Shown here piece by piece: positions 9,905 to 18,295 of a stretch of DNA of 64,000 bases (its first letter is position 1; every line of letters begins with the position of its first letter). The translations under genes were made by a program, and so were the position numbers. The notes below the pieces were generated by a model. It was not told where the DNA came from. It worked only from the letters and a program-made list of their open reading frames with translations, and ran no database searches. Origin of the DNA: Candidatus Wallbacteria bacterium (GTDB taxonomy: Bacteria; Muiribacteriota; UBA6191; JACPRK01); contig JACQZN010000122.1 of the NCBI GenBank assembly GCA_016213845.1, positions 39,367 to 103,366 of the forward strand, in the 5' to 3' direction.

Positions 9905-11344
9905 ATGCCAAAGGATCAACTCCAGGGAATCCAGAGCGAGTACGACGTCATCGTCATCGGCAGCGGCCTCGCAGGGCTCACCTGCGCCAACATCCTGGGC
10001 CGGATGGGCCGGCGAGTGCTGGTGCTGGAGCACCATTACCAGCTCGGCGGCATGGCCACCTGGTTTCGGCGCAAGCGAGGACACATCTTCGACATCAGCC
10101 TCCACGGCTTCCCGTTCGGGATGGTCAAGAGCTGCAAGCGCTACTGGAACGACGACATCGCCAGCCGCATCGAGCCCATCCGGGGCATTCGCTTCGACAA
10201 CCCCCAGTTCAGCTTCGAGACGACCTACGACCGCAAGGACTTCACGCGCATCCTCGTGGAGCGCTTCCAGCAGCCTCTCGAGCGGGTCGAGGCGTTCTTC
10301 GACAAGGCCCGCTCCTTCAACTTCTACGATGACGACGGAACCACGACGGGCCAGTTCCTGGAGCGCTGCTTCCCGGGCAGAAACGACGTGCACAGGCTCC
10401 TGATGGAGCCGATCGCCTACGCCAACGGCTCCACGCTCGACGACCCCGCGCTCACCTTCGGCATCGTCTTCTCCAACTTCATGTCGAAGGGCGTCTACAT
10501 CTTCAAGGGCGGCACCGACCTGATGGTCGGCCTGATGAAGAAGGAGCTGATCCGTAACGGCGTCGACGTCCGGATCTACAGCGACGTCGAGCGGGTGCTG
10601 GTCGAAAGCGGGCGCGTCACGGGTGTCGTCTGCAACGGCCGCCCCATCCGCGCCCGCTCCGTGGTCAGTAACGCCAACCTGCGGGGAACCATCCAGAGGC
10701 TCGTGGGCGAGGAACACTTCGCCTCCGATTTCCTCGAGAAGGCCAGGAAGGTGCGCCTCAGCAGCTCCAGCTGCCAGGTCTACATGGGCCTCAAACCCGG
10801 CGAGTCCTTCGACTACCTGGGCGACCTCTTCTTCACGTCGACGCTCGACCACTTCGACTCCGTGGCGCTCTGCGCCAAGGACGTCACCAGCCGGACGTTC
10901 AGCTGCTACTACCCCGACACCCGCCCTGGCAGCGACCGCTACAGTATCGTCAGCAGCACCAACGCCAACTGGGACGACTGGGCCAGTCTGCCCCCCGAAG
11001 AGTACGAGCGCGAAAAGGCGAAGCTGATCGAGGACACCATCTGTGCGCTGGAACGCTACCTGCCCGACATCCGCGGGAAGCTCGACTGGATCGAGGCCGC
11101 CACGCCCGGCACGTTCTCGCGCTACACCAAGACCGTCCACGGCGCTACGTTTGGCACCAAGTTCGAGGGGCTCTCGGTCAGCAAGGCCATCCCGGAACAG
11201 ATCGCGGGCCTGTGGCACGCCGGCTCCGTCGGCATCATCATGTCGGGCTGGCTCGGGACCATCAACTACGGGGTCATCGTCAGCAACGAGGTCGACTCGT
11301 ACCTCTCCAGATCGAACGCGGTCCGAGCGACCGAGGAGGTTTAG
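9905..11344 (+). CDS. FAD-dependent phytoene-desaturase-like oxidoreductase 2
   Basis: This is a second, clearly divergent CrtI-superfamily flavoprotein of 479 residues. The FAD motif [12 protein letters not shown] is near residue 18, [16 protein letters not shown] follows, and the C-terminus has [15 protein letters not shown]. It starts 12 bases after the first homologue, and the downstream fabG-like gene starts 3 bases after its stop, so the group is one operon. The two copies share only the family signature, so they probably do different steps or form a heterodimer. The reaction cannot be read from sequence: desaturation, saturation and isomerisation are all known in this superfamily. Confidence 0.85.
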   Translation: MPKDQLQGIQSEYDVIVIGSGLAGLTCANILGRMGRRVLVLEHHYQLGGMATWFRRKRGHIFDISLHGFPFGMVKSCKRYWNDDIASRIEPIRGIRFDNPQFSFETTYDRKDFTRILVERFQQPLERVEAFFDKARSFNFYDDDGTTTGQFLERCFPGRNDVHRLLMEPIAYANGSTLDDPALTFGIVFSNFMSKGVYIFKGGTDLMVGLMKKELIRNGVDVRIYSDVERVLVESGRVTGVVCNGRPIRARSVVSNANLRGTIQRLVGEEHFASDFLEKARKVRLSSSSCQVYMGLKPGESFDYLGDLFFTSTLDHFDSVALCAKDVTSRTFSCYYPDTRPGSDRYSIVSSTNANWDDWASLPPEEYEREKAKLIEDTICALERYLPDIRGKLDWIEAATPGTFSRYTKTVHGATFGTKFEGLSVSKAIPEQIAGLWHAGSVGIIMSGWLGTINYGVIVSNEVDSYLSRSNAVRATEEV

Positions 11345-11347
11345 CCG

Positions 11348-12088
11348 ATGCCAGATTTCAGCGGACAGACGGCGATCGTGACCGGTGGCACGCGCGGAAT
11401 CGGCAAATCGATCTCCGAGGCGTTCCTGACGGCCGGCGCCCAGGTCGTGGCGACCTACACGTCCAATGACGAGGCAGCCCAGGCGTTTCGCGACGGGCTC
11501 AAGCAGTTCGAGGGCAAGCTGCACCTCCGAAAGTTCGACGTGGCCGACTACTCGGCCTGCGAGCAGTTCTTTCAGTACGTGGACGACGAGCTCGGCGGCT
11601 GCCAGATCGTCGTCAACAACAGCGGCATCCGAAAGGACGCCGTCGTGGGCGCGATGGAACCGGCAGATTGGAACCGCGTGCTCGAGGTGAACCTCACCGG
11701 CACGTTCAACATGTCCAAGTTCGCGGTGCGGTCGATGATGCGGAAGCGCTACGGCCGCATCATCAACATCACCAGCCCCTGCGGCCACTTCGGCTTCCGC
11801 GGTCAGGCCAACTACGCGGCCTCCAAGGCCGGCCAGGTCGGGCTGGCGCGCTCGCTCTCCAAGGAAGTCGCCAGCCGCAACATCACGGTCAACTGCGTCA
11901 GCCCGGGTTTCATCGACACCGAGCTCATCGCAGATCTCCCGGAGGATCTGGTCAAGCAGTACAAGGCGCAGGTCCCTCTGGGCCGCTTCGGCACCGGCAC
12001 CGAGGTTGCCGCCTGCGTGCTTTTCCTGGCATCCAGAGAGTCCAGCTATGTGACCGGCACCACCCTCGAAGTGACCGGGGGACTGTAG
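11348..12088 (+). CDS. 3-oxoacyl-ACP reductase-like short-chain dehydrogenase (FabG-like)
   Basis: This enzyme should reduce the 3-oxoacyl-ACP made by the ketosynthase, using NADPH. It is a classic 246-residue SDR: TGGTRGIG cofactor loop at residues 12-19, then Asn90, Ser143, Tyr156 and Lys160 in their usual order, and the C-terminal VTGTTLEVTGGL strand typical of FabG. It begins 3 bases after the preceding oxidoreductase. SDR substrate preference is hard to read from motifs; the FabG call rests largely on the cluster around it. Confidence 0.87.
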   Translation: MPDFSGQTAIVTGGTRGIGKSISEAFLTAGAQVVATYTSNDEAAQAFRDGLKQFEGKLHLRKFDVADYSACEQFFQYVDDELGGCQIVVNNSGIRKDAVVGAMEPADWNRVLEVNLTGTFNMSKFAVRSMMRKRYGRIINITSPCGHFGFRGQANYAASKAGQVGLARSLSKEVASRNITVNCVSPGFIDTELIADLPEDLVKQYKAQVPLGRFGTGTEVAACVLFLASRESSYVTGTTLEVTGGL

Positions 12089-12107
12089 GAAGATGGAAGA
12101 GAGAAGT

Positions 12108-12295
12108 CAGTAGCCAGTAGCCAGTAGTCAGTAGACAGTAGTCAGTAGCCAGTAGGGGGCACGCGCCTTCGACGCTCCCGACCTTCCCTGGGCCGCAACC
12201 CCTGACTCCTCGAGCCTCACTCCTCGAGCCTCACTCCTCAAGCCTCAAGCCTCACTCCTCAAGCCTCACTCCTCGATTCTCTACTCACTACTCCC
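12108..12295. repeat. Composite period-7 repeat array, copy 1
   Basis: Two blocks of degenerate heptamers fill the gap between the fabG-like and fabZ-like genes. Block one (12108-12156) is seven units of CAGTAGN. After a 51-base spacer, block two (12208-12277) is ten units of CCTCNNN, mainly CCTCGAG, CCTCACT and CCTCAAG, then a CTACTCACTACTC tail that runs directly into the next ATG. The same two-part arrangement occurs inverted at 26594-26747. Because it abuts the ATG at 12296, that gene has no normal ribosome site. Confidence 0.85.
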
Positions 12296-12895
12296 ATGTC
12301 CTGCTCCTTCTGCGGCAAGGCCTCCGACCAGGTGAACTTCCTCGTTCCGGGCATGAACGGCGCGGCCATCTGCGACAGGTGCGTCGATCTCGCCAGCGGG
12401 GTGCTGTCTCGGGAAGAAGTCGCGCCGCCGCCGAGCGCGGCAGACGCGGACGTGCTCGCGGCAATTCCGCACCGGCCGCCGTTTCTGTTCATCGACCGTA
12501 TCCTCGAGTGCACGGCGGACCGCATCCGGACCGAGAGGACGATTCGAAGCGATGAGCCGCACTTCCGCGGGCACTACCCAGGTCAGCCGCTGATGCCGGG
12601 CGTGCTGCTCTGTGAGGCGGTCGTCCAGAGCGGCGCAATTTTGGTTTCGCGGCGTCTATCGGACCCAGCGCTGGCTAGCGCCGCGGCCTCCGGCTCGGTC
12701 GTCCCCGTGCTGACCCGGCTGCAGGATGCGCGCTTCAAGCGGATGGTGCTGCCGGGAGACCGGGTCGAGATGGAGGCTCAGATCGTCCAGCAGCTCGAGA
12801 ACGTGTACTTCATGAAGGGCCGCGCAAGCGTCGAAGGCCAGAAGGCGCTGTTGCTGGAGTTCGCCGTGACCCTGGCCCCGCGCGCGAGCGGCTGA
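12296..12895 (+). CDS. Zinc-finger (ClpX N-domain type) fused to FabZ-like dehydratase
   Basis: The C-terminal 140 residues are a hot-dog fold 3-hydroxyacyl-ACP dehydratase: His93 in GHYPGQPLMPG and Glu107 in PGVLLCEAVVQ have the 14-residue spacing of the FabZ His/Glu pair, with HRPPF at 59-63. The first 45 residues form a four-cysteine zinc finger (Cys3, Cys6, Cys26, Cys29) with the look of the ClpX zinc-binding domain. Normal FabZ has no such domain. In the cluster it should remove water from the 3-hydroxyacyl-ACP. The ATG follows a repeat array with no Shine-Dalgarno, but the Cys pair begins at once, so the start is secure. Confidence 0.88.
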   Translation: MSCSFCGKASDQVNFLVPGMNGAAICDRCVDLASGVLSREEVAPPPSAADADVLAAIPHRPPFLFIDRILECTADRIRTERTIRSDEPHFRGHYPGQPLMPGVLLCEAVVQSGAILVSRRLSDPALASAAASGSVVPVLTRLQDARFKRMVLPGDRVEMEAQIVQQLENVYFMKGRASVEGQKALLLEFAVTLAPRASG

Positions 12896-13133
12896 GCCGC
12901 AACGAGCCGTTCAGGAGGAGAGGCTCACGCATGCACGGAGCTTTCGAAAGACCTCTTGAGTCCAGAACTCCCTGGCAAGCGCCGCGAGCTGGAAAACCCG
13001 CATCAAATGGGAGTCCAAGGGGACGGGTCTCCTTGGTGGGGGTTCGGGGGCGAAGCCCCTGAGAGGAATGGAGTACATCCAGTCTTTTGTGCGGGGTCTC
13101 AAAGATCCATGAGTGCGTGAGGAGGAGCGACCG

Positions 13134-13940
13134 ATGGGATTCCTCGGATTCGAGGGCAAGACGTACTTGGTCTTCGGAGTGGCCAACAAAAAGAGCGTCG
13201 GCTGGCACGTCGCTCGAGTCGTTCGCGAAGAGGGCGGCACGGTCGTCTTCGGCGTCCGCAGCGAGGCCCGCAGGGAACAGCTCGCAAAGCTCGCGCCGGA
13301 CGCCGAGGTCCACGTGTGCGACGTCGAAAAGCAGGCCGACATCGACCGGGCTGCCTCCGAGATCCGCGCGCGCCATCCCGTCGTCCACGGGCTGGTCCAC
13401 TCGATCGCCTTCGCCAACTACTCGGAGGGCATCCAGCCATTTCACGCTACACCCAGGCGAGACTTCCTCCAGGCCATCGACATCAGCTGCTACTCGCTGC
13501 TCGCACTCTCGAACGCCTTCAAGGATGCGTTGGCTCCGGATGGCTCCGTCGTCACGATCTCGATCTCCACGACCCGGATGGCCGCCGAGAACTACGGTTA
13601 CATGGCGCCGGTGAAGGCCGCTCTGGAATCGAGCCTGGCGTTCCTCGCCAAGTCCTTCAGCGCCTTTTCTCAGGTGCGCTTCAACGCCGTCTCGCCTGGC
13701 CTGCTCAAGACCAGCGCCTCCGCAGGCATCCCGGGCTACGTCCCCAGCTACCTCTTCGCCGAGAAGGTCATTCCTCGGCACAAGGCGGTCCAGACCGAAG
13801 AGGTCGCCAACGCGGTCGCGTTCCTGCTGAGCCAGCGATCCTCCGGCCTCCAGGCCCAGTCGCTGGTGATCGACGCCGGAATGTCGATCAACTACTTCGA
13901 CTCCGAGGTCGTGCGGCTGGCATTGAGGCCAGAGAAGTAG
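13134..13940 (+). CDS. fabI: Enoyl-ACP reductase (FabI-like)
   Basis: This enzyme reduces the trans-2-enoyl-ACP with NAD(P)H, closing the elongation cycle. It has the FabI-type cofactor loop VANKKSVGW and the active-site pattern Tyr154-x6-Lys161 (YGYMAPVK), which separates FabI from ordinary SDRs (Tyr-x3-Lys). The length of 268 residues is typical. The ATG at 13134 is chosen for the strong GGAGGAG site 6 bases upstream; a GTG at 13113 would lie before that site. A 238-base gap separates it from the FabZ fusion, so it may have its own promoter. Its TAG stop codon lies inside the first unit of a heptamer array. Confidence 0.9.
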   Translation: MGFLGFEGKTYLVFGVANKKSVGWHVARVVREEGGTVVFGVRSEARREQLAKLAPDAEVHVCDVEKQADIDRAASEIRARHPVVHGLVHSIAFANYSEGIQPFHATPRRDFLQAIDISCYSLLALSNAFKDALAPDGSVVTISISTTRMAAENYGYMAPVKAALESSLAFLAKSFSAFSQVRFNAVSPGLLKTSASAGIPGYVPSYLFAEKVIPRHKAVQTEEVANAVAFLLSQRSSGLQAQSLVIDAGMSINYFDSEVVRLALRPEK

Positions 13941-13990
13941 CGAGTAGTGAGTAGCGAGTAGTGAGTAGTGAGTAGCGAGTAGTGAGTAGA
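13935..13990. repeat. Period-7 repeat array (single-block type)
   Basis: Eight units of RAGTAGN follow each other without interruption: AAGTAGC, then seven units of GAGTAGT, GAGTAGC or GAGTAGA. The stop codon of the FabI gene (13938-13940) is part of the first unit. It is the same motif family as the CAGTAGN block at 12108 but has no partner block. Confidence 0.85.
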
Positions 13991-14017
13991 ACTCGCGCCC
14001 AGGGTATTCTGAGAAGC

Positions 14018-14887
14018 ATGAAAGCGCGGCGGCTGGGGCAGCTCTTCCTGCTGGGGGTGGCCACGGCATGGGGGGCGGCGGTCGATGCGGCACCTCCGGC
14101 GGGGGAATCGGCTCCGGCGGCTCCGCAGGGGATGACGGCGACGGGGAAGAGCGGGCAGGGGTACTGGTGCTTCCGCAACGACCGGGACAAGAGCCTGCTG
14201 ATCCTGGTTCCGGGCGGCACGTTCAGGATGGGGCGCGACGACGGGCCTGCGAACGAAAAGCCGGCCCACGAGGTGACGCTCTCCCCGTACCTGATCAGCA
14301 AGTACGAAGTGACGTGGGGACAGTACCTCCAGTTTTGCGACCAGACCGGCCGCAAGAAACCCGAACGCACGGAGTGGGCGACGAACAAGCACCCGGTCGC
14401 CAACGTGACGTGGGGAGACGCGCTCTCCTATTGCGAATGGGCCGGTTTGCGGCTGCCTACCGAAGCCGAGTGGGAGTTTGCGGCCCGCGGCTCTGAAAGC
14501 CGTTCCTATCCATGGGGTGAGGACGATCCCGCCGGAAGTGGCTACTGCAAGTACGGGGAACAGCGCTGCTACCTGAAGGAGTCGGACAAGCACCCCCGCT
14601 CCGTCGGATCGTATCCGAAGGGGGCCTCGCCGGTGGGCGCGCTGGATCTGGCGGGCAACGTGGCGGAGTGGTGCCGCGACCGATACGACAGCGGTGCCTA
14701 CGCGGCGCGGCATGGAAGCGGCCCCGTGAAGGACCCGTCCGGGCCAGAAAAGGGCGACTACCGCGTGGTCCGCGGGGGCGCCTGGTGCTACGACCAGGAG
14801 AAGTTGCGCGGCAGCACGCGGTTCCTGTTCGATCCGGATCGGCCCTTCGCCGGGATCGGATTCCGGGCGGCCCGCAGCTACCCGTGA
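14018..14887 (+). CDS. Secreted SUMF1/FGE-fold protein, probably non-catalytic
   Basis: The 289-residue protein has a signal peptide (residues 1-24, ending near VDAAP) followed by one formylglycine-generating-enzyme-type fold: VPGGTFRMG, YLISKYEVTWGQY, LRLPTEAEWEFAARG, LDLAGNVAEWCRD and VVRGGAWCYD. True formylglycine-generating enzymes use two Cys close together after the RGGS motif; only one Cys is present here, at a shifted place, so I infer a ligand-binding role. It overlaps the next gene by 4 bases (GTGA), which ties it to the sugar operon downstream. Confidence 0.85.
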   Translation: MKARRLGQLFLLGVATAWGAAVDAAPPAGESAPAAPQGMTATGKSGQGYWCFRNDRDKSLLILVPGGTFRMGRDDGPANEKPAHEVTLSPYLISKYEVTWGQYLQFCDQTGRKKPERTEWATNKHPVANVTWGDALSYCEWAGLRLPTEAEWEFAARGSESRSYPWGEDDPAGSGYCKYGEQRCYLKESDKHPRSVGSYPKGASPVGALDLAGNVAEWCRDRYDSGAYAARHGSGPVKDPSGPEKGDYRVVRGGAWCYDQEKLRGSTRFLFDPDRPFAGIGFRAARSYP

Positions 14888-15933
14888 GCTCCGCACCCTC
14901 CGACCCGGCCTCGCGGGAACTGCTTCAGGACCTCACCGGCCTCTCAGTACGGCTGGGGCGTCAGCCGATGCTGGTCCAGGGCGGTGGCGGCAACACGTCG
15001 GTGAAGCACGCAGGCCGGCTCTGGGTGAAGGCCTCGGGGGTGTGGCTCTCCGAGGCGCAGGAGGCGGGGGCCTTCGTTTCCCTCGACCTGGATGCCGTGA
15101 GGGCCGCGTCCGCCCGCGGGGAGCCCGAGCCGGCTGCGGGCCATGTCCTGGGGCCAACGCGGGCGCGTCCCTCGATCGAAACTCCGCTTCACGCGCTCCT
15201 GCCGCACCGGTTCGTCGCCCACGTCCATTCGGTCAACACCCTTGCCTGGGCGTGCCGCGTGGACGCAGAGAGGCAGCTGACAACGCGCCTCGCGGGGCTG
15301 GCCTGGGCATGGGTCCCGTACGTGCGGCCGGGCGTGCCGCTGACGCTGGCCGTGGCCGATCGATTGAGCGCCCGGCCCGATGTGCTGGCGCTCGCCAACC
15401 ACGGCCTGGTGGTCGGCGGCGATTCCGCTGAAAGCTGTGAGCGGCTTCTGGACGAAGTGGAGCGCCGCGTCGCGTGCGCAGCGTCCCCGCCGGCCCGCGC
15501 CGACGCCAGACGCCTCGAGAAGCTGGCGACCTCCGGCGGCTGGCGACTTCCGGCCTACCCCGATTGCCACGCGGCCGCACTCGACGCCCGGGCCTGCCGC
15601 CGTGCGGCATCCGGGGCCCTCTACCCGGACCACGTCGTCTTCCTGGGCGAGAAGCTCCCCGTGCTGTCGCCCGGTGAGGAGCTACCCGCCCTCGACGCGG
15701 CCTACCGCTCCCAGCATGGGAGCTCGCCCGCTGCGGTGCTCGTGGAAGGCGCAGGCGCTCTCGTGGCGCCAGGATCGGGCAGGGGCGTGGACGAGATGCT
15801 CCGATGCCTGTCACTGGTGCTGGCGCGGATTTCCGAGGACGCGCCGCTCGCATTCCTCTCCAAAGAGGCGGTCGGCGAGCTCACCGGCTGGGAAGCGGAG
15901 AAGTTCCGTCAGCAGCGGGACCGACAGCCATGA
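14884..15933 (+). CDS. Class II aldolase/adducin-family protein
   Basis: This family binds a divalent metal with three His and either cleaves phosphorylated sugars or removes phosphate-linked groups. Visible are GGGGNTSVK near the N-terminus, the HVHSVN metal-binding His pair and the ANHGLVVGG His. At 349 residues it is longer than simple fuculose-phosphate aldolases, with an extra C-terminal domain (about residues 220-349) that resembles the second part of bifunctional or hypothetical members. The GTG start overlaps the stop of the SUMF1 gene, and its own stop overlaps the ATG of the nucleotidyltransferase. The substrate is unknown. Confidence 0.8.
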   Translation: MSSAPSDPASRELLQDLTGLSVRLGRQPMLVQGGGGNTSVKHAGRLWVKASGVWLSEAQEAGAFVSLDLDAVRAASARGEPEPAAGHVLGPTRARPSIETPLHALLPHRFVAHVHSVNTLAWACRVDAERQLTTRLAGLAWAWVPYVRPGVPLTLAVADRLSARPDVLALANHGLVVGGDSAESCERLLDEVERRVACAASPPARADARRLEKLATSGGWRLPAYPDCHAAALDARACRRAASGALYPDHVVFLGEKLPVLSPGEELPALDAAYRSQHGSSPAAVLVEGAGALVAPGSGRGVDEMLRCLSLVLARISEDAPLAFLSKEAVGELTGWEAEKFRQQRDRQP

Positions 15934-17570
15934 AGATCGTCGTCCCGATGTCGGGCACCGGGGAGCGCTTCAGCCGCGCAGGCCACCCCACGCTCAAGCC
16001 TCTGATCGAGGTCGAGGGCAAGCCGATGGTGGCGCACGTCATCGAGCTCTTCCCGGGCGAAACCGACTTCCTCTTCATCTGCAACCGGGCGCACCTGGCG
16101 GACCGTGCGATCCGGCTTCAGGAGACATTGGAGCGATTCTGTCCGACGGGTCGCGTCGTGGGGATCGACCCGCACAAGCTGGGTCCGGTTCACGCGGTCG
16201 CTCAGGCCGCCAAGCTGCTCGACCCCGGCCAGCCGGTCGTCGTCAACTACTGCGACTTTGCGTGCTACTGGGACTGGAACCACTTCCGGCGATGGGTGTC
16301 GGAAGCAGCCCCAGCCGGCGCCATCCCCGCCTACCGCGGGTTTCACCCGCACTCGCTGGGCCCAGGGACCTACGCCTACTTGCGGGAGCAGGGCGGCCAG
16401 GTCCTGGACATCCAGGAGAAGCAGCCCTTCACGGACTGTCCCATGGAGGAGCCGGCCTCGAGCGGGACCTACTACTTCGCGCGCGGCGAGCTCGTGACCC
16501 GGTACTTCGCCGAGGCCCTCCGGAGCGAGCCGAGCATTCGCGGCGAACACTACGTGAGCCAGGTCTACCGTCCTATGCTGCGGGACGGCCTGCGGGTGGG
16601 CTGCTACGACCTCCAGCACTTCATGCAGTGGGGTACTCCGGAGGATCTCTCGGCCTACAGACGCTGGTCCGACGCCTTCCGGGCTCTGGCAAGGCCTAGG
16701 GTCAGGGCAGCGCACGCAGGGGCCGTGATCGTTCCTGCCGCGGGAGAGGGTGACCGTTTTGCGCGCGCGGGCTACCCAGTGTCCAAGCCGCTCATCGAGG
16801 TCTCCGGCCGGCCGATGATCGCCCAGGCCGTCGCTGACCTCCCGGAAGCTCCGAACACGGTCTTCATCGTGCGTGGCGACACTGCGGCGGGGAGGCATCT
16901 CGAATCGACGCTGCTCCAGGACTTCCCAGGGAGCCGGATCGTTGCGGTTCCGGGTCCGACGGAAGGTCAGGCGGCCACGGCGCTGGCGGCGTTGCCTCAG
17001 GTGGAGGCCGGCTTGCCGCTGACGATCGGCGCGTGCGACATGGGGGCCGTGTACGAACCGGCCGCGCTCGAGGGGTTGCTCGCCGCGGGCGGCGCTGACG
17101 TCATCGTATGGACCGCGCGAAGCCACGAGGGCGCGCTCAGGACCCCAGGGCAGTACGGCTGGGTGGAGCTCGAATCGGGGCGCGTGGTCGCCTGCGCGGT
17201 CAAGCGGGCTCCCGAGCGGCCTTCCGCGAGCGCGGTCATCACCGGGGCCTTCACGTTCCGGCGCGCGGCGGACTTCGGGAGGGTCGCCCGACGGCTGCTC
17301 GAGCGCAACGGCCGCGTCAACGGCGAGCTCTACATCGACAGCTGTCTGGAGGACGCGCTGGCGCTGGGGCTCGACTGCCGGGCGCTGGAGCTGGACCACT
17401 ACCTTGGCTGGGGAACGCCAGACGACCTGAAGACCTTCGAGTACTGGCAGTCCTGCTTTCACAAGTGGGCGGCCCATCCCTACCGCCTCGAGCGCGATGC
17501 GCGAGTTGCCCCCGGCGCCATCGCCCGGCTCGAGCGTCGCTATGCCGCCCGATTGCCGTCTAGACTGTAG
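15930..17570 (+). CDS. Tandem sugar-phosphate nucleotidyltransferase (two NTP-transferase domains)
   Basis: The 546-residue protein is two copies of the same Rossmann-type nucleotidyltransferase joined head to tail. Domain 1 (about 1-255) opens with VVPMSGTGERF and LKPLIEVEGKPM; domain 2 (about 267-520) opens with VIVPAAGEGDRF and SKPLIEVSGRPM. Both keep the Cys-Asp pair where the metal-binding Asp is expected (VNYCDF; IGACDM) and both end in a WGTPEDL/WGTPDDL motif. These enzymes couple a sugar phosphate to an NTP to give an activated NDP-sugar. Since both signature loops look intact, the chain may activate two substrates or act as a built-in dimer. It overlaps its upstream neighbour by 4 bases. 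Confidence 0.85.
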   Translation: MKIVVPMSGTGERFSRAGHPTLKPLIEVEGKPMVAHVIELFPGETDFLFICNRAHLADRAIRLQETLERFCPTGRVVGIDPHKLGPVHAVAQAAKLLDPGQPVVVNYCDFACYWDWNHFRRWVSEAAPAGAIPAYRGFHPHSLGPGTYAYLREQGGQVLDIQEKQPFTDCPMEEPASSGTYYFARGELVTRYFAEALRSEPSIRGEHYVSQVYRPMLRDGLRVGCYDLQHFMQWGTPEDLSAYRRWSDAFRALARPRVRAAHAGAVIVPAAGEGDRFARAGYPVSKPLIEVSGRPMIAQAVADLPEAPNTVFIVRGDTAAGRHLESTLLQDFPGSRIVAVPGPTEGQAATALAALPQVEAGLPLTIGACDMGAVYEPAALEGLLAAGGADVIVWTARSHEGALRTPGQYGWVELESGRVVACAVKRAPERPSASAVITGAFTFRRAADFGRVARRLLERNGRVNGELYIDSCLEDALALGLDCRALELDHYLGWGTPDDLKTFEYWQSCFHKWAAHPYRLERDARVAPGAIARLERRYAARLPSRL

Positions 17571-17572
17571 GC

Positions 17573-18295
17573 GTGACCGCACCGCTTTCGCTCTCGCTGG
17601 TGATCCCGGCGTTCAACGAATCGCCGACGCTGCCGGCGCTGTTCGAGCGCTGTTCGCGCGGGCTGCTATCGCCGGGGGTCGAGCTGATTGTCGTGGATAA
17701 CGGCAGCACGGACGCCACCCCGGAGCTGCTGGAGAGCTTGTTGCCGGCGTACCCGCAGGCGCGCTCCGTAAGGGTGCCGCAAAACCTGGGCTACGGTCAC
17801 GGTATCCTGGCCGGTCTCCAGGCGGCTCGCGGAGACATTCTCGGATGGACGCACGCCGACCTTCAGACGCCGCCCGAGGATGCGCTGCGCGGCTTGCGGT
17901 TGTTCGGGGAGGCCCCGAACCCCGAGTTCCTGTTCGTGAAAGGGCTCAGGCAGGGCCGGCCGCTGGCCGACGCCTTCTTCACGGCGGGGATGGCGCTGTT
18001 CGAAACGGTGATGCTGGGCTCTCGGCTCTGGGACATCAACGCGCAGCCAACGCTCTTCCACCGGTCGTTCTACCGGGCGTGGAATCAACCACCGCACGAC
18101 TTCTCGCTCGATCTCTTCGCGTTCTACGTGGCCCGCGCCCGGGGCCTCACGGTGCGCCGGTTTCCCGTCGAGTTCGGCCAGCGCGCGCACGGTCTGTCGC
18201 GCTGGAACATCGACTGGCGAGCCAAGATGAAGTTCATCGGGAGGACACTCGACTATAGCTTCAAGCTCCGCAGGAGCCTCTCGGAGAGTCCATGA
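17573..18295 (+). CDS. Family 2 glycosyltransferase
   Basis: This is a 240-residue GT-A fold transferase of the dolichol-phosphate-mannose-synthase style. It shows LSLVIPAFNE at the start, VVDNGSTDAT, a GWTHADLQTPPED metal/nucleotide motif and RFPVEFGQRAHGLSRW near the end. No membrane segment is present, so it acts at the inner face of the membrane. The GTG start lies 2 bases after the nucleotidyltransferase stop, and its own end overlaps the next gene, so it probably uses the NDP-sugar made upstream. The acceptor is unknown. Confidence 0.85.
   Translation: MTAPLSLSLVIPAFNESPTLPALFERCSRGLLSPGVELIVVDNGSTDATPELLESLLPAYPQARSVRVPQNLGYGHGILAGLQAARGDILGWTHADLQTPPEDALRGLRLFGEAPNPEFLFVKGLRQGRPLADAFFTAGMALFETVMLGSRLWDINAQPTLFHRSFYRAWNQPPHDFSLDLFAFYVARARGLTVRRFPVEFGQRAHGLSRWNIDWRAKMKFIGRTLDYSFKLRRSLSESP

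Noticed and set aside
8501-11344. Carotenoid biosynthesis from the two CrtI-like genes
   Set aside because: No phytoene synthase, prenyl synthase or cyclase is present, and both genes are embedded among ACP-dependent enzymes.
8318-11788. A 1,156-residue minus-strand open frame across the ACP, both flavoproteins and fabG
   Set aside because: All four plus-strand genes have clear motifs and ribosome sites; the antisense frame has none and is a high-GC shadow.
12108-12295. Possible CRISPR array
   Set aside because: The units are 7 bases with no unique spacers between identical repeats, and no cas genes are nearby.
14018-14887. Active formylglycine-generating enzyme (sulfatase maturation)
   Set aside because: Only one of the two catalytic Cys is present and in the wrong place, and no sulfatase gene is nearby.
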